From assembly GCA_024291935.2 (NCBI GenBank), contig CM044309.1, positions 2,914,001 through 2,978,000 of the forward strand: a stretch of DNA of 64,000 nt. Direction: 5' to 3'. Origin of the DNA: Okapia johnstoni. Lineage: Eukaryota > Chordata > Mammalia > Artiodactyla > Giraffidae. The position numbers were made by a program, and so were the translations under genes. Below are positions 44,419 to 56,700 of this stretch, one piece after another (positions within the stretch are counted from its first letter, which is position 1; each line of letters opens with the position of its first letter). The notes below the pieces were generated by a model. The model had not been told where the DNA came from, ran no database searches, and was given only the letters and a program-made list of their open reading frames with translations.

Positions 44419-46734
44419 TTGGAAACCACAGGAAGAACCAGGACTAAGTCTCAATTTTAATATCAGATTGAAGAAGAGATGAATGCAATACATTTCACAC
44501 CATTGCTAAATTGTAGGTGAGATTCTCATCAAAAAGAATCCTCAGCAAAAATTTAAATATCTTTGTAAATGGAGGGAAAGGGAGGAAATGATGAAGCCAT
44601 AGTCACATCAGTGAACTCACCTTGTATTGAAGTTTGCAGGCTCATCTAACTTCGTTAAGCTTTCCTCCCCTGTTACTGTTGAAACGGAAAGATGGCAGGT
44701 GACTGTAGAAATTAATCCATTAGACTGAACATGTTTCCACTTCAAAGTATATCAATGTCATTTCTACTTTGTCAACTTCAATTTGTCACTGAACCTAAAA
44801 TGGGATAATTGCACCAACCTTTAGGTTCTCATATGCAGTCAAGGCTTTTCCTAATTTTATAAAATTACATTTAGATCCGTTGACACTGCTTAATGTATTA
44901 CCAGGTAACATGTGTTGAGACTTGGTTCCTAACATGTCAAATTAAATCAAAGTATAAATTAATTCAATGACAACTCCGTGTTGATATTTGTTCATTATGC
45001 TATATATATATATGTTGTGTATGGAATCTGCAATTTAACCTAAAATTATATAATGTACCTTTATATTTTAAAACATTGTTTGTCTTCAAAAACTTTGATA
45101 TTCACTGAGCCAAACCACAGGTACGAGGCTTCGTTTCTGTTTTTCTGGTTTTTTTGTTTTTGGTTGAGGAATGGATGCAGCAGATGGAGAAGTAAAGACA
45201 CCTTATAATAACTAGAACTAATTTGAAGGATTCTATTCTCTGATAATTCGCTGCAAATAGTCAAGATGGAATTGAAACAGCTTTGAAAATTAAGATTATA
45301 GATATCTGAATACTCAAAATATTGAGGTTCCCTGTATTTTCAACTCTAAGTTATTTGATAAAAAGACACACTCTAATGTAAGGATTTTTTTATCAGTCAC
45401 ACTTTAATGTAAATAAAAATATCTCACAGATAAAGCAATTGGTTATGATAAGCGGGAAAAGGAGGGATGAAACGCAAAGAGCTGTGATACTAGCACACAG
45501 GTGTTTACTTAAGGGAGGAATGCATGAACGATGAGTGAGAATGAAGGCAGACACCTTCAACTCTGCTGAACCTACAATAGCTTTTTCCCCTCTGATTATG
45601 TCATCAAGCACATTAAACCATGTACTTAGTATAATTTAGTAATTACTTCCCATCTATCACATTTCCCCCATAATGCCAAAACACTAAAATATTTGGGGAG
45701 AAAATAATGCACTTATAGGTAACCAATAAATCCCTTAGAAAACATTTTCAAAATATTTTACACTATATAAAAGTTTAAGGGATTTTGTTTAAAATAAATT
45801 TATAATGCAGCTATTATACTTATATTCTTGTCTATAACTACATACTAAATATTTACACATTTATGGATTTTCATTTTCTTCCTAATCATTCATCAAATAG
45901 TACAAACTTATTAGATTTCCCTCATCACAGCTGTTAAAATGTTAATACATGTTATTCACACTGTTCTTACTGTCAAAAAGAAATGTGAATTCTATAGAAT
46001 CTGTGCCCAAAGCTGTGTCAGATTGAAAGACCAGAAAATTAATATTAATGTTATATATTAAATTATTGATTATTAGGATAAATAGTCCTAATAACCCCAG
46101 CTTGTCTATTTGATAAAATATTCTTTAAAATCCTATATTTTTTTTAGGAATTATTTTTTTAACTAAATCATCCCACCCTATTCTTTCTGTGTTTGCACTG
46201 CATGATATAATTTCAAAAAAGGAATATGGGATTTATATTTATCTACTTTTGATTTCATTTAAATCTGTAAGAAACATCCTATTTTTGGTATTCTGACATA
46301 TTTTTTGCTTTTCATCAATTTTCAGTGACAACTGAACCAGATTAAAAAAAATCAAACCCTAAATCTAAAAATATTAGTTGCAAAAGTAAGAACTGGGCAA
46401 AGAGCCATATTTACAACTCAGAAGCATTTTCTAAAAATTTGGCTCTTTTTCCAGTCATTAATATACAATTGTTTATTAGTCATAACCATATTAAATTACA
46501 AATTTTTATTTCATCTTCAAGATGTTTTTTAATTATGAAACACAGTACACTGTTTTTAAAAAGTCAGCTTTTATTAATATTCTGGTACTTTTCTTTATAG
46601 TCATAATATAATTTTATATAACAATTTTAAATATAATTAGGAAGTATTTCTCACTCTTAAAAGGAAGACAATATCAAATATATAAAGATCAAAAAATATA
46701 ACTTTTTCATGTATGACGGAAAACCACAAAATCC
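44419..46734. other. Unassigned AT-rich region of 2.3 kb
   Basis: No SINE, BovB or recognisable L1. It includes a short (TA)n at 45001-45013 and a 7-bp-arm hairpin at 46072-46092. The frames 45061-45264 and 45393-45611 show no domain. Confidence 0.35.
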
Positions 46735-46790
46735 TCTAAAGCAATTATCCTTCAATTAAAAAAAAATTTAAAAATATTTAACTTTTACAG
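46735..46790 (+). mobile_element. L1 3'-terminal fragment, very short
   Basis: 'ctctaaagcaattatccttcaatt' plus an A-rich tail matches the last ~55 bp of ruminant L1. It sits directly left of a BovB fragment. Confidence 0.65.
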
Positions 46791-46831
46791 ATTCAAGAGC
46801 TGTGATTTTGATGAGTTAAATAAGATCAAAA

Positions 46832-47526
46832 GCTGACTTAAAACTCAACATTCAGAAAGCTAAGATCATGGCATCCAGTCCCATCGCTTCATGACAAATA
46901 GATGGGGAAACAGTGGAAACAGTGACAGAGCTCATTTTTCTGGGCTCCAAAATCACTGAAGATGGTGATTGCAGCCATGAAATGAAAAGATGCTTACTCC
47001 TTGGAAGAAAAGTTATGACCAACCTAGAGAGCATATTAAAAAGCGGAGACACTGCTTTGCCATAAAGGTCCATTTAGTCAAAGCTATGGTTTTTCCAGTA
47101 GTCAGGTATGGATGTGAGAGTTGGACTATAAAGAAAGCTGAGCACCAAGAATTGATGTTTTTGAACTGTGGTGTTGGAGAAGACTCTTGAGAGTCCCTTG
47201 GACTGCAAGGAGATCCAACCATTCCATCCTAAAGGAAATCAGTCCTGAATATTCATTGGAAGGGCTGATGCTAAAGCTGAAACTCCAATACTTTGCTCAC
47301 CTGATGTGAAGAACTGACTCATTGGAAAAGACCCTGATGCTGGGAAAGATTGAAGGCAGAAAGAGAAGGGGACGGCAGAGGATAAGATGGTTGGATGGCA
47401 TCACTGACTCAATGGACATGAGTTTGAGCAAGCTCCAGGAGTTGGTGATGGACAGGGAAGCCTTGCGTGCTGCAGTCCATGAGGTTGCAAAGAGTCGGAC
47501 ACGACTGAGTGATTGAACTGAACTGA
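46832..47526 (+). mobile_element. BovB 3' third, sense
   Basis: It starts after the RT palm ('aaactcaacattcagaaagc'), includes 'atggggaaacagtggaaac', and ends 'gagtgattgaactgaactga'. Single-base deletions (for example near 47060, 47140 and 47310) break the frame into pieces, so it is coding-dead. Confidence 0.93.
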
Positions 47527-47621
47527 ATTAACATATAGAACAGGTTTAATGCCAAGTAATTGGTATGAATAGAAAGTTCCATAGATTTCAAAGACGTGCA
47601 TGTCACTCCAAGTATAGTAAG

Positions 47622-47860
47622 AATGATTTACTTCACTTAGTATGAAAATCGCCAGGCTCATCCATGTTGCTGCAAATGGCATTATTTCAGTATTTTTAAT
47701 TGCTGAGTAGTATTCCATTGCATATATGTACCACATCTTCTTTATCCATTCACCAGCCAATGAACATTCAGGTTGTTTTCATATATCAGCTGTTGCAAAC
47801 AGTGTTGCAATGAACTTCGGGGTGCATGCATCCTTTCAAACCATGTTTTTCTCCAGATGT
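47622..47860 (-). mobile_element. L1 ORF2 end, antisense; inverted 5' segment
   Basis: Antisense L1 ('gatttacttcacttagtatg', 'ggctcatccatgttgctgc', 'gtattccattgcatatatgtacc', 'ggttgttttcatatatcagc'). The sense segment follows at 47861 without a spacer. About 20 bp of L1 consensus occur in both segments. Confidence 0.85.
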
Positions 47861-48050
47861 ATCATACTAAATGAAGTAAATCAAAGACAAATATCATATG
47901 ATATCACTTATATATGGAATCTAAAACAAATGAACTGAACTACAAAACAGAAACAGACTCACAGCCTTAGAGAATGAATTTATGGTCACCAGGAGGGAAA
48001 TGTAGGAGAGAGGGATAGGTTGGGAGTTTGGGATAGACACGTATACATGA
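47861..48050 (+). mobile_element. L1 3' UTR, sense; 3' segment of the inverted L1
   Basis: 'atcatactaaatgaagtaaatc', 'gatatcacttatatatggaatc', 'acagaaacagactcacagcc' and 'ataggttgggagtttgggatag' follow L1 3' UTR order. No clear poly(A) remains. Confidence 0.85.
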
Positions 48051-48139
48051 CTTTACTTAAAATGCCTGTCCATTAAAAGATATTTAACCTGTAAGTACAG
48101 AAAGAATGAGTAAAGATTTTATGGAGGGAAAGAGATGAA

Positions 48140-48990
48140 GCTCTATTTGAAGTCTGGGTAGGATACAAGCAAGTGGAATAAAGAGATAAAAGTGTTTCTG
48201 AAAGTAAAACCTTGAGGATAAGATAATCAGCATATGTTCAGGGAAACTCAAGACTCCTTTAGCTAGGGCAGATCATTCATGAAGGGGAAGAATGATATAT
48301 AAGCAGCCCCTGAAAGTTTTCATAAAGAGAGGGCATCTAAAGCGATGTGCATATTAGATTGAAGGGTTGCGGAAATTTTCTTTGGAAGTTATTACAAAGG
48401 AAGAATCAACACGATTTGATGACTAAAGGAACAATCAGTGAAGAAGGTACACTCAGTAATTGCCAATGGAGTGTTGCTTTTCCTACTCATTGGTAAAATA
48501 AATAAATGATGGATCCGTTTTAGGAGGAACAGCAGACTGATGGAGTGGAACAGGTGGAGTAAGAACTGTTTTGAGTTCATGACATTGAGTTTCAGGTCAT
48601 AGTAAGTTATTCAAATAGAGGTGTAAAGTATAACTGATTGTATATTTTAAAGAATAACTTTGGATAAGAAGTTATACTTTAAAAATAGATATGGAAGGCA
48701 TTACATAAAGTAGTTTTTATAGAAGTGAACACTCAAAGGAGTGCATGAAAAGAGAGCAACTAGAGATTTATTGTCAATACTAAGAAAAGAACTCCATTGA
48801 AGAGACTGAAAAGAAACTGTGAAAAAGGATGTGAGGAATGGGGAGAAAATGTTGTCAAGAATATAAGGTAATACACAGTTTTCAAGAGTGAGTCATCAAC
48901 AGTGCCAACACATGCTAGCATCTTATGGAAGGCAGGGGTAAAGACAAAAAAATAAGGCAGCTGAGGTATTAGGTACTTAGAAAATCAGTA
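48140..48990 (+). mobile_element. Ancient mammal-wide repeat, sense (L2-like)
   Basis: It is A/G-rich with the order 'gcaagtggaataaagagat', 'gtttcaggtcatagtaag', 'agagattgtc'-like stretches and, near 48800-48930, 'ctgtgaaaaaggatgtgagg', 'gttgtcaagaatataagg' and 'gtgccaacacatgctagcatc'. I read it as the reverse orientation of the same kind of old repeat as at 39150-40010. Diverged; the family name is unverified. Confidence 0.4.
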
Positions 48991-49963
48991 ACAGCTATAA
49001 ATACGATGAGTAAGGTGCAGTCAGGATGATAAGCACATCAAATAAACTGAATATGATGCTCATTAGATTTTAGGGATTGCAAAATGGTTAGTTTGTCAGT
49101 TATTCCAGGTGGTGGCTGCCAACTGGTTATCATCCAAAAATAATTGCTGGAGAGTGAAGTGTAGCTACCTTAATAAATATTGCAACAGCAGAGTACACAT
49201 CTAAATTTGGATTTTAACTTGTATCTATTTATTAAAGTCATACATATAAATTTGTGTAACAACCAAGTAAGAGAGTTTAGAATCAAATATAACATTATCT
49301 TGTCTAATCCCTCCACATATTCATCTCTTGTAACTATTTTGCCTGGTGATCACACCCATATTTTCAATAACATATTTAATGTTGACATGTTTTTCTTTTA
49401 TCAACTTATTAAATGTTTGGCTTTTTTGGTTATGATGTGTTCAGCCAAACTCACTGTATTGTTTAGCCTGCAGCGTAATTACACCACCAACTTTATATGT
49501 TCTATTGCTTACTTTGGATACACTTAAACATTACTTATATTTTGTACACTTTAAATATCAGGACATGGATATCAATAATCTTCTCTCTTTCATCTTTCTC
49601 CTTTTTCTATTCAATTCTGTCATGTGTACTTTTACTTTCATACTGTCAAGATTGGTCCCATCCAACCTGTAAAATTAGGTTCTCTGCTCTTTCAGTGGAT
49701 TTTAAAGTGTGAAACCAATGCGTTTTCCTATTACTGCACATATTAAAGTATTGACTACTGTGATGTTGAGAATTCTATTACAGCAGTTCTATTATTAGAT
49801 TTTTTGTGCTTCCTGCAGTTACTAATTGCCTTTAAGAAAAACAATCCATTTGCTTTTTTAATGTACTTTATGCTTTCAAGCACCACCATTATATTATCCA
49901 AATCTATGGAGATCAACTTGCCAGCTTCCCAGAGTAATCTTCCTTTTTTCCCCAATCTTAACG
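48991..49963. other. Unassigned AT-rich sequence
   Basis: No repeat or gene recognised. The 115-residue frame at 49180-49527 shows no domain and sits in T-rich DNA. Confidence 0.35.
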
Positions 49964-50089
49964 TTTTTTTCTTTTTTTTTTTTGGCTGTGTGGCACAGCT
50001 GGCGGTATCTTCCTTGACCGGGGATTAATCCCGTATCCTTGCAGTGAAAGCATGGAGTCCTAATTACTGGATCACCAGGGAATTCCCCC
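49964..50089 (-). mobile_element. CHR-2-like tRNA-derived SINE, reverse orientation
   Basis: A T-rich left end, then 'ttggctgtgtggcacagctgg', 'gaccggggattaatcccg', 'cagtgaaagcatggagtcc' and 'atcaccagggaattcccc'. This is the reverse complement of the CHR-type SINE shared by ruminants, hippos and whales. 'ccccaatctta' on the left and 'ccccatctta' on the right may be a decayed target duplication. It is older than the Bov-tA copies. Confidence 0.85.
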
Positions 50090-52255
50090 CATCTTACCAT
50101 TTAAATCTGTGTGCCAGTTTCAATCTGGATTTTCGTTCATTGTTCTACTCGTTTAAATCCACTTTTTTATTTTGTTTATTCTTTCATTTTACTGAAGTAT
50201 TAATATCTCTTAAAATAATGTGGCACACAGGATGCATGATAAATAAATATTATGACTTCTCAAGTGTCTCAAAAAGGTTAGCAATCCATCTTCACATTTG
50301 ATAAATGATTGATAATTTACCTGGGCACCAATTGTCAGCAGAAAAGCTAAGAAATTGGGAGGCATTTTTCACTGGCCTCTTATGTCTACTGTTGCTGCCC
50401 AAACTGTGAAATCAGTTGAATCTTTCTTTGTAGGTGGTCTATTTTGTTTCTGACTTGTTTTGCTTTTTCATTCTGAAGTTTCACTGTCTTCTTTTTAGCT
50501 TTGGCTTTCCCAACTTTCCCAAAACAGCAAATAGGAATTTTGATCTAAATAGGAATTTTAGTATTGTGATCTTCAGTCTGGGAAATTCTCTATTATTTCT
50601 TTGATAATTTCTTCTTAGGTTTCCTCTATTTTCTTTTTCTTAAATACCAATTAGTTGGATGCTTGACTTCCAGCTTTAATTATCTTCATTTGCAATTTTT
50701 AAATAATATTTCCTGACTCCTTTTGTCTTATATATTTCTGGGATATCTCCTTTTCATTATCTTTCAGCCATTCTATTAACTTTTGATTCTAGCACAATTT
50801 AAATCTCAGTAAACATTTCAATATTTCTTTCTTGGGTTCTAATTATTCCTTTGTTGTGGCGTCTCATTATTGTTTTGTATTTTTCTTTTTGTGGAGACAC
50901 ACTATCTTCCTGAATCTCTCAAATACTACAAAGTTAAATTTTAAATTTTAAAAATCTTCTTTTGATCCTGAAATTAACACTGCTAAACCAAAACGAGTTC
51001 TTACATATTACGAGTTTTGTCCTAAAACCTGGTGATCTTCAGTCACCAACTCCCTTCTCCAACCAACCCAAGGTTCACAGAGCACTTCCATCCCCTTGGC
51101 TACAGCCTCCTACTTACTTATCTTAGGCTGCAGCTTAGACTTCACCAGTACCTGTCCTCAGTTGTCTTTTAGTGTATCTTAAGAATGTTGAATCCTTTCT
51201 CTTGTCATTACCCACTTTTATTTACCACCGTGAATTCTAAACCCTTTTTATTCCATTAATATTATCTTAAAGACATCTCAGAAGAAAGGAAGTTAAAACT
51301 CTGTTCTCTTTCTTTCTGATCCAGAAGTTCACATTTTCCATTAAAAAAAAAAAAAACATCTAAAGGGTAGCCATAAAATCAATGATTTAATTTATTTTAT
51401 CAAAATGATGAAGGATATCTTGGCTAAAATATATGACTCATTTTTGCAGACCAAAATTTATCTAGGGTGCCTGGACTATTACATGTCTTTAATAAGTAGG
51501 CTTTATTTGCTAGGGAAGTTGATACTTCTTTTAACCTTATTCTGGAATAAGGAGATAAAATTAGCAAGGAAGGACATTCTTTTTATTTTACATATCTTTT
51601 AGGCATTAAATCTTCTGTGATATATCAAAAGCAATATTTCCACACATGACTATACACAATGTGTAGAATCTTTCCTCTGCTTAATGACCACCAGGATAGG
51701 TTAGGATTATGGAACTGATCTTTCTTCCATATGCAAACTATCAACACTGAGTGCTTGCTCAGAGTCTTCTTGTCTTTATTACTTTCCTCAATTTTTCCCC
51801 TTGTTAAATGGGAGGTTTGAACATGCATTATAAGGTAGGGGACGTTTTAATGATGCTCCATGGTCTCCTCCACTCCAGCTCCACAGCTGCCCCTCCCAGA
51901 TGCACACCTGAGTATTCCAGAATGCCGAGGGCAATCAGTTCTTACACACCAGGCTGTTACATGACTCCTTTTGTAAATAGTTTCTTCTCTCTGGATTTCC
52001 TTCCCTTGAAGCTCCACACCCCTACCCACCTTCCTCTTCACTACTTCACAAGTTCTATGTTCAAAACTCAGTGCAGGCATCATACCACTCCCCACACCCA
52101 CCCCATCCCTGCCAGACATCCCATAAAACTGCTCCATAGCTTTCTCGGCACCTTGGCCTTCTCCCACACTTCCTATTCGTGTCTATTCAAGGCTCCTCCT
52201 ACACGGTGGTGAATGTCTGTTTACATGTATTCCAGCCTCACCTTTTATAAGACAA
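50090..52255. other. Unassigned; T-rich old-repeat texture
   Basis: The stretch 50390-50960 is T-rich and resembles a common old mammalian repeat in antisense ('gataatttcttcttaggtttcc', 'gggatatctccttttc'), family not named. The stretch 51950-52210 is C/T-rich and L2-like. The 134-residue frame at 51808-52212 lies in it and shows no domain. No exon supported. Confidence 0.35.
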
Positions 52256-52373
52256 TGGGTCTCACAGTGGATGCATAATAAAATCAACCAGGGAGCTTTT
52301 AAAAGTTAAACCAATGACCATCTCCTGGAAGGGGACCCATAAGACTCCAAAGCCTCCCAGGTGACTTACTGCA
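52256..52373 (+). mobile_element. MER5A-like DNA transposon fragment
   Basis: 'ctcacagtggatgcataataaaatcaacc', 'gggagcttttaaaagtt' and 'gcctcccaggtga' are in MER5A order. A Bov-A2 truncates it on the right. Confidence 0.7.
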
Positions 52374-52510
52374 CTGCTGCTGCTGCTGCTGCGTCGCTTC
52401 AGTCGTGTCGGACTCCGTGCGACCCCATAGATGGCAACCCACCAGGCTCCGCCGTCCCTGGGATTTTCCAGGCAAGAGTACTGGAGTCGGGTGTCATTGC
52501 CTTCTCCGGA
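52374..52510 (-). mobile_element. Bov-A2 SINE, short (about one unit), reverse orientation
   Basis: A (CTG)n tract at 52374-52393, then 'gtcgcttcagtcgtgtcgg', 'gaccccatagatggcaacc' and 'ggtgtcattgccttctccgg'. It has one monomer's length, with the first-unit start and second-unit end fused. This suggests unequal recombination or a template jump between the two monomers. Confidence 0.92.
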
Positions 52511-53684
52511 TTTATTGTACACAGGGTGGAAAACTACGACTGTTAGACCTCAAGAAGAGGAACATATTTTGTTTGTCTTTGAGACTTCAGTTGCTGATAT
52601 AGTGTCCAAAACAGACTGATTACAATATTAAAAGAAAACAGTATTATCACATGAAGTTTCATTACTCAAAATTAAATAGTCTCAAAGTATTCTTTAAACT
52701 TCTACTTCAAAACACTGAAAATATAAACAGCTATAATTTATCAAGCAATTCATTTGTATTTGGAAAAGACTTCTTAAGATAATTTAATAATGACCCCCAC
52801 AAATTAAAACATGAAGAAAGCATTACATGAAAGTAAGTACCCCTAACTTCACATGTGCACATTGCTCTATGTATAACTAGCTATACACAAAACTAGACAC
52901 ACATGCACACCTGCATACACACTGATACAGCTAAGTTGTAGGTTATATTCTTGTATTATGGGTTTTCACTAGTCAGGGGACAGAATCTTTCTCAGAAATT
53001 AAATAATATTGCTCTCAAACAGTGATTTAAAAGAGGCTGATGGAAACTCAGTAGATAACAGAGCATGCTGTGTCATAATGGGATTAGTTATATTTTTCCC
53101 ATTACATTGTAAAAATAAAAGTAGAAGGACAGAAGAGAAATGGAAGGAAATAAGTACCAAACAAAGTAGATCTCATCGTGAATTTAAAGCTAGAGATTAG
53201 CACTGCAGGTAGACAAAGATTTTGCTAAAGAAACCATTAACCGAAAGCCCTGCATTCTATTGCCTGACACTGGTGTTGAAAGGAAAAATGCACATGGATA
53301 AACTGATGGATTGATAGATTGATTTCATACATAAAGCAGATCCAGAAATAGATTCAAATTCAAAGAAAGTGCTTTGTTTTTGTTGTTGCTGTCAGCAGTC
53401 ATCTCAAAACTGTCTAGATAATAGAAATTGTTATAAAATGTTTTAAGTTACAAAAAAAAAAAGAAAAAAGCATTCAGCACCCTTATCTGAGAGAATCCAG
53501 CATACACAATTCCTCGTAAAAGTTAATTTATAACATATTAAGTCACAGATTCCATTTTAGGAAAAAATAAAACGGAATACTTGGTAAATGCAACATGAAT
53601 TACTTGAGAATTCAATACAAATAACTTGATAACCATGTCAGCAGCCTGTGACGTAACCTAAGTGTCAAGCATATGACTTCTTTT
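52511..53684. other. Unassigned AT-rich sequence
   Basis: No repeat or gene recognised. It includes short CA-rich patches near 52850-52925 and an A-rich patch at 53452-53468. Confidence 0.35.
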
Positions 53685-53697
53685 AAAAAGGCAACCA

Positions 53698-53739
53698 GTC
53701 GTGGCCAGTTAGCTCAGTTGGTTAGAAGGTGATGCTAAT
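53698..53739 (+). pseudogene. Retroposed 5' half of tRNA-Ile(AAU), with 13-bp TSD
   Basis: From 53703 the sequence 'ggccagttagctcagttgg' and onward matches the 5' half of mammalian tRNA-Ile(AAU) with about 4 differences in 39 bases. It covers the acceptor 5' strand, D arm with box A, and anticodon stem 5' strand, and stops inside the anticodon loop right at AAT. The 3' half is absent. AAAAAGGCAACCA flanks it at 53685-53697 and 53740-53752, and the left copy is preceded by TTTT, an L1-endonuclease-type site. There is no poly(A) tail. Five extra bases (GTCGT) precede the tRNA. It is not a functional tRNA gene. Confidence 0.88.
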
Positions 53740-53752
53740 AAAAAGGCAACCA

Positions 53753-56700
53753 TGTTTGGTCTTGCCTCTGTGTTGAAAACAACTTGTTATGTGGTAGTCT
53801 AGCCAAAGAAAAAAGTATCCTGACCCATTTAAAAAGAATTTTCACAGGTGTCCTTTTTACATCAGGAATGAGAATAATGTGGACCCGGCCAATCAATAGA
53901 CTATTTTTACAACTGCTGTATGATTTTCAAGGAACATAAATGCATTTGAAAGTGTTTGGTAACATCAGGAATGCACCTCCCATTTTCCAGCAGTGCAAGG
54001 ATATCTGGGTATAAGATCCATCAAAGAGAAAATGCACTGCAGACAGTTAAACAGACGTGGACTACTTCACTCATGACTACTGCCACAGAGGAGAAAAAAA
54101 CTGAGCTCAACTATACTGAAGCAAAAGACAGAAGGATTTTTAAGCGCTTAGGGTGAACTGCTAGAAAAGTCCTAGAGAACATTCCATGGGAGGTTGGTCA
54201 GTGGGCTTAGGCCATCTGTGCTTGCTAATTTCCTCTTCCCACAACTGTGCTCCTACCCTCTGCTCCCCCACAGAGATTGGAAGACAGAGGAGGGCATCTC
54301 CTCCAGGATGACCCTTCAGTGGGATGGCGCCCAGGTCCTTGAGAAAGACATCTCCTAGCATATAAAACTGGCAAGCACTTGGAAGAAGATTTACATCACA
54401 AAAGGGCTGAAAAACAATTTATATTTGAAATTTTTCTAAAGTAAATGTTTTAATAAAAAAAGACTCCAGGGGCCCATAGTAAGAAAAGAAAAAGAAAAAC
54501 CCTGTCTAAAGCTTAGTCATGCTGAGATAAGCATTTCTGCAGTCCTTGGTTAGACAAAGAGCAAAAACACTAGCTTTCAGGATGCTAAGGGGTTTGTCAC
54601 TATGACTTGCTAAGGATGACCACTCCACAGCGTATTCACTAAGTGTGGGAAGCTGGCTGGGTTCCAATAACACCCTAGCTGGTTACTAGCTGTTTGAGCT
54701 TGAGCGGTAGTTTGATTATGCTCAATGGAAGACAAGATATTAAGGCACACAATGGCAGTATGTCTTTGTCTTTACTAAAGGAAGCACCTCTCCAAGACTG
54801 CTGGATTACAGATAAACTCCAATGTGAAGCGTCCTCGAAAAGAATCAAGCAAGAGCCAACAATTTTCTCACGATAAAGTAAGAGGTATCTGACATGTCTT
54901 TCACAACACAGAGGGTAGGGGACAGGCCTGAAAAGGAGTTATCCAGCAAGAATAATCTCCTGTTGCCATGATAGCTCTTATAAGTGTGTAATTAGGAAAA
55001 AATAACAGGATCTATTAATGAGGTAGTTATTAAAGAGCATAAATGCAAGTTTTAAAGTAAAATCAGAAAAAGTTTTTTTTTCTGTACATTTCTACAAAAA
55101 TTGGCAATAAGATTTTAATTCCAATAGTATAGATTAAGTAATATGCTAAAACCTGTGTAGATACAAATGCAGAATGCAATTTCTACCACGGCAAGTATGT
55201 GTCAAAAGTAGATTCTGCAACTCTCAGTTTTTGAGCAGTTTTATCATACGTGTAAGTGTACATTTTAGTCAGTCTCCAAAATGGAGGATTTAAACGTCTT
55301 ATATCAGAGTTCCTACAGAAGTAAGTGGAGCTCAGATTGACACTCTAGACCTTGATTTTGAATATTTTTAATTGTAGATTTTGAACATTTTTTAGCAGCC
55401 CTCCAAATAAGTATGGAGTACAGCTTATTGATTCCTTCATAATAGGAATTCTGGTTACATATACATAATTTTGCATTCAGTTATTCACTAATTCAACAAC
55501 TATCAAGAATTAATCATATTTAATGAGCAAGAATAATACTTATCCCCTGAAAATTTTAATCTAGTAGGAAGGACCCAAGCAAATGCTATTAAAAACAGCA
55601 TATACTGTCTATTTGGTAAATATATGCTTGTTTAGCTCTTTGTTTTAGAGGAAAATATAAACTACCTCTAGATTTCCTCCCTGATTTATATACTGTTATT
55701 GCTAATCTCTTCTTGAGAAACTCAGTTTGAGACTCTCTGAATCTTAAGAGAAACCTCTTATTTAGAGAGTGTTCTTGTGAACAATTTGGACACTAAGTAG
55801 GCCATACAAATGAGTACCAAAAAAAGTTTTATCACAGAAAATTTAATACTAAGATCATTTAAAAGGCAACCATTTCAGAAAAGATGAGGTACTATTTCCA
55901 CAAAGTTTTCCATTATTCAAAAAACAGGCATGCACTTGCTGATTTCTTCTGATAGATTGTTCAATACAATCTTTATATACCATTAAGTTCTGTACTGCCG
56001 AACTCTGGGAATTCTAATGTAATGATATTCATCTAACAAAGTGAACACAAGGGGACCTATATTTCAATTAAGCGTTCACTGAAGACAAGGCCTACATTTA
56101 CTATAGCCTGTGCTTTTTATCTGTACTTATCTAAAGGTTTTATATATGTGTGTGTGTATATTTATATATGGCCTTAAATATTAATTTCTGTGATTAAAAT
56201 ACATACAAATGATAAGTCAGAAAGTTAATAGTTTGCATAATATTTATAGGGATATTTTTGTCTGTGAAGAAAAAAAATAAAGTGTTTTTTTTAACCTTGA
56301 GTACATGTCTACATTTGTTAAATATGTCATTAAATAATTTTCCCTCTTCTTCAAAACTTCCAACTATTTGTTCATTACCCTTTTATGAGAGTGTGCTTTA
56401 AGCTTAACAGCATTAAAAAAGAATGTGCTAAAAAAAAAAGTGAATACAGAACATATGAAAGTCATAAGGTGTAGAATCAAAGATAAAATAGCTATCTCTT
56501 TCTGGAAAGAAGAAGGCAAAATAATTCAAGGGAAAACAAGTAGGGAAGAACAGCAAGTTTAAGATTAAAAATGAAATGCATCATGCATATAAATGTGTAG
56601 ATCAGAAAATGGGATGGCAGGACTCCTGTACTCCTGATTTTCAGAAACAGCAAAAAGAAAAGTAAATGTCAAATGAAAGAAGACAGTTTGCTTTAGATCA

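Noticed and set aside
51808..52212. 134-residue and 106-residue overlapping frames on opposite strands as a gene pair
   Set aside because: They lie in C/T-rich old-repeat-like DNA, have low-complexity composition and show no domain.
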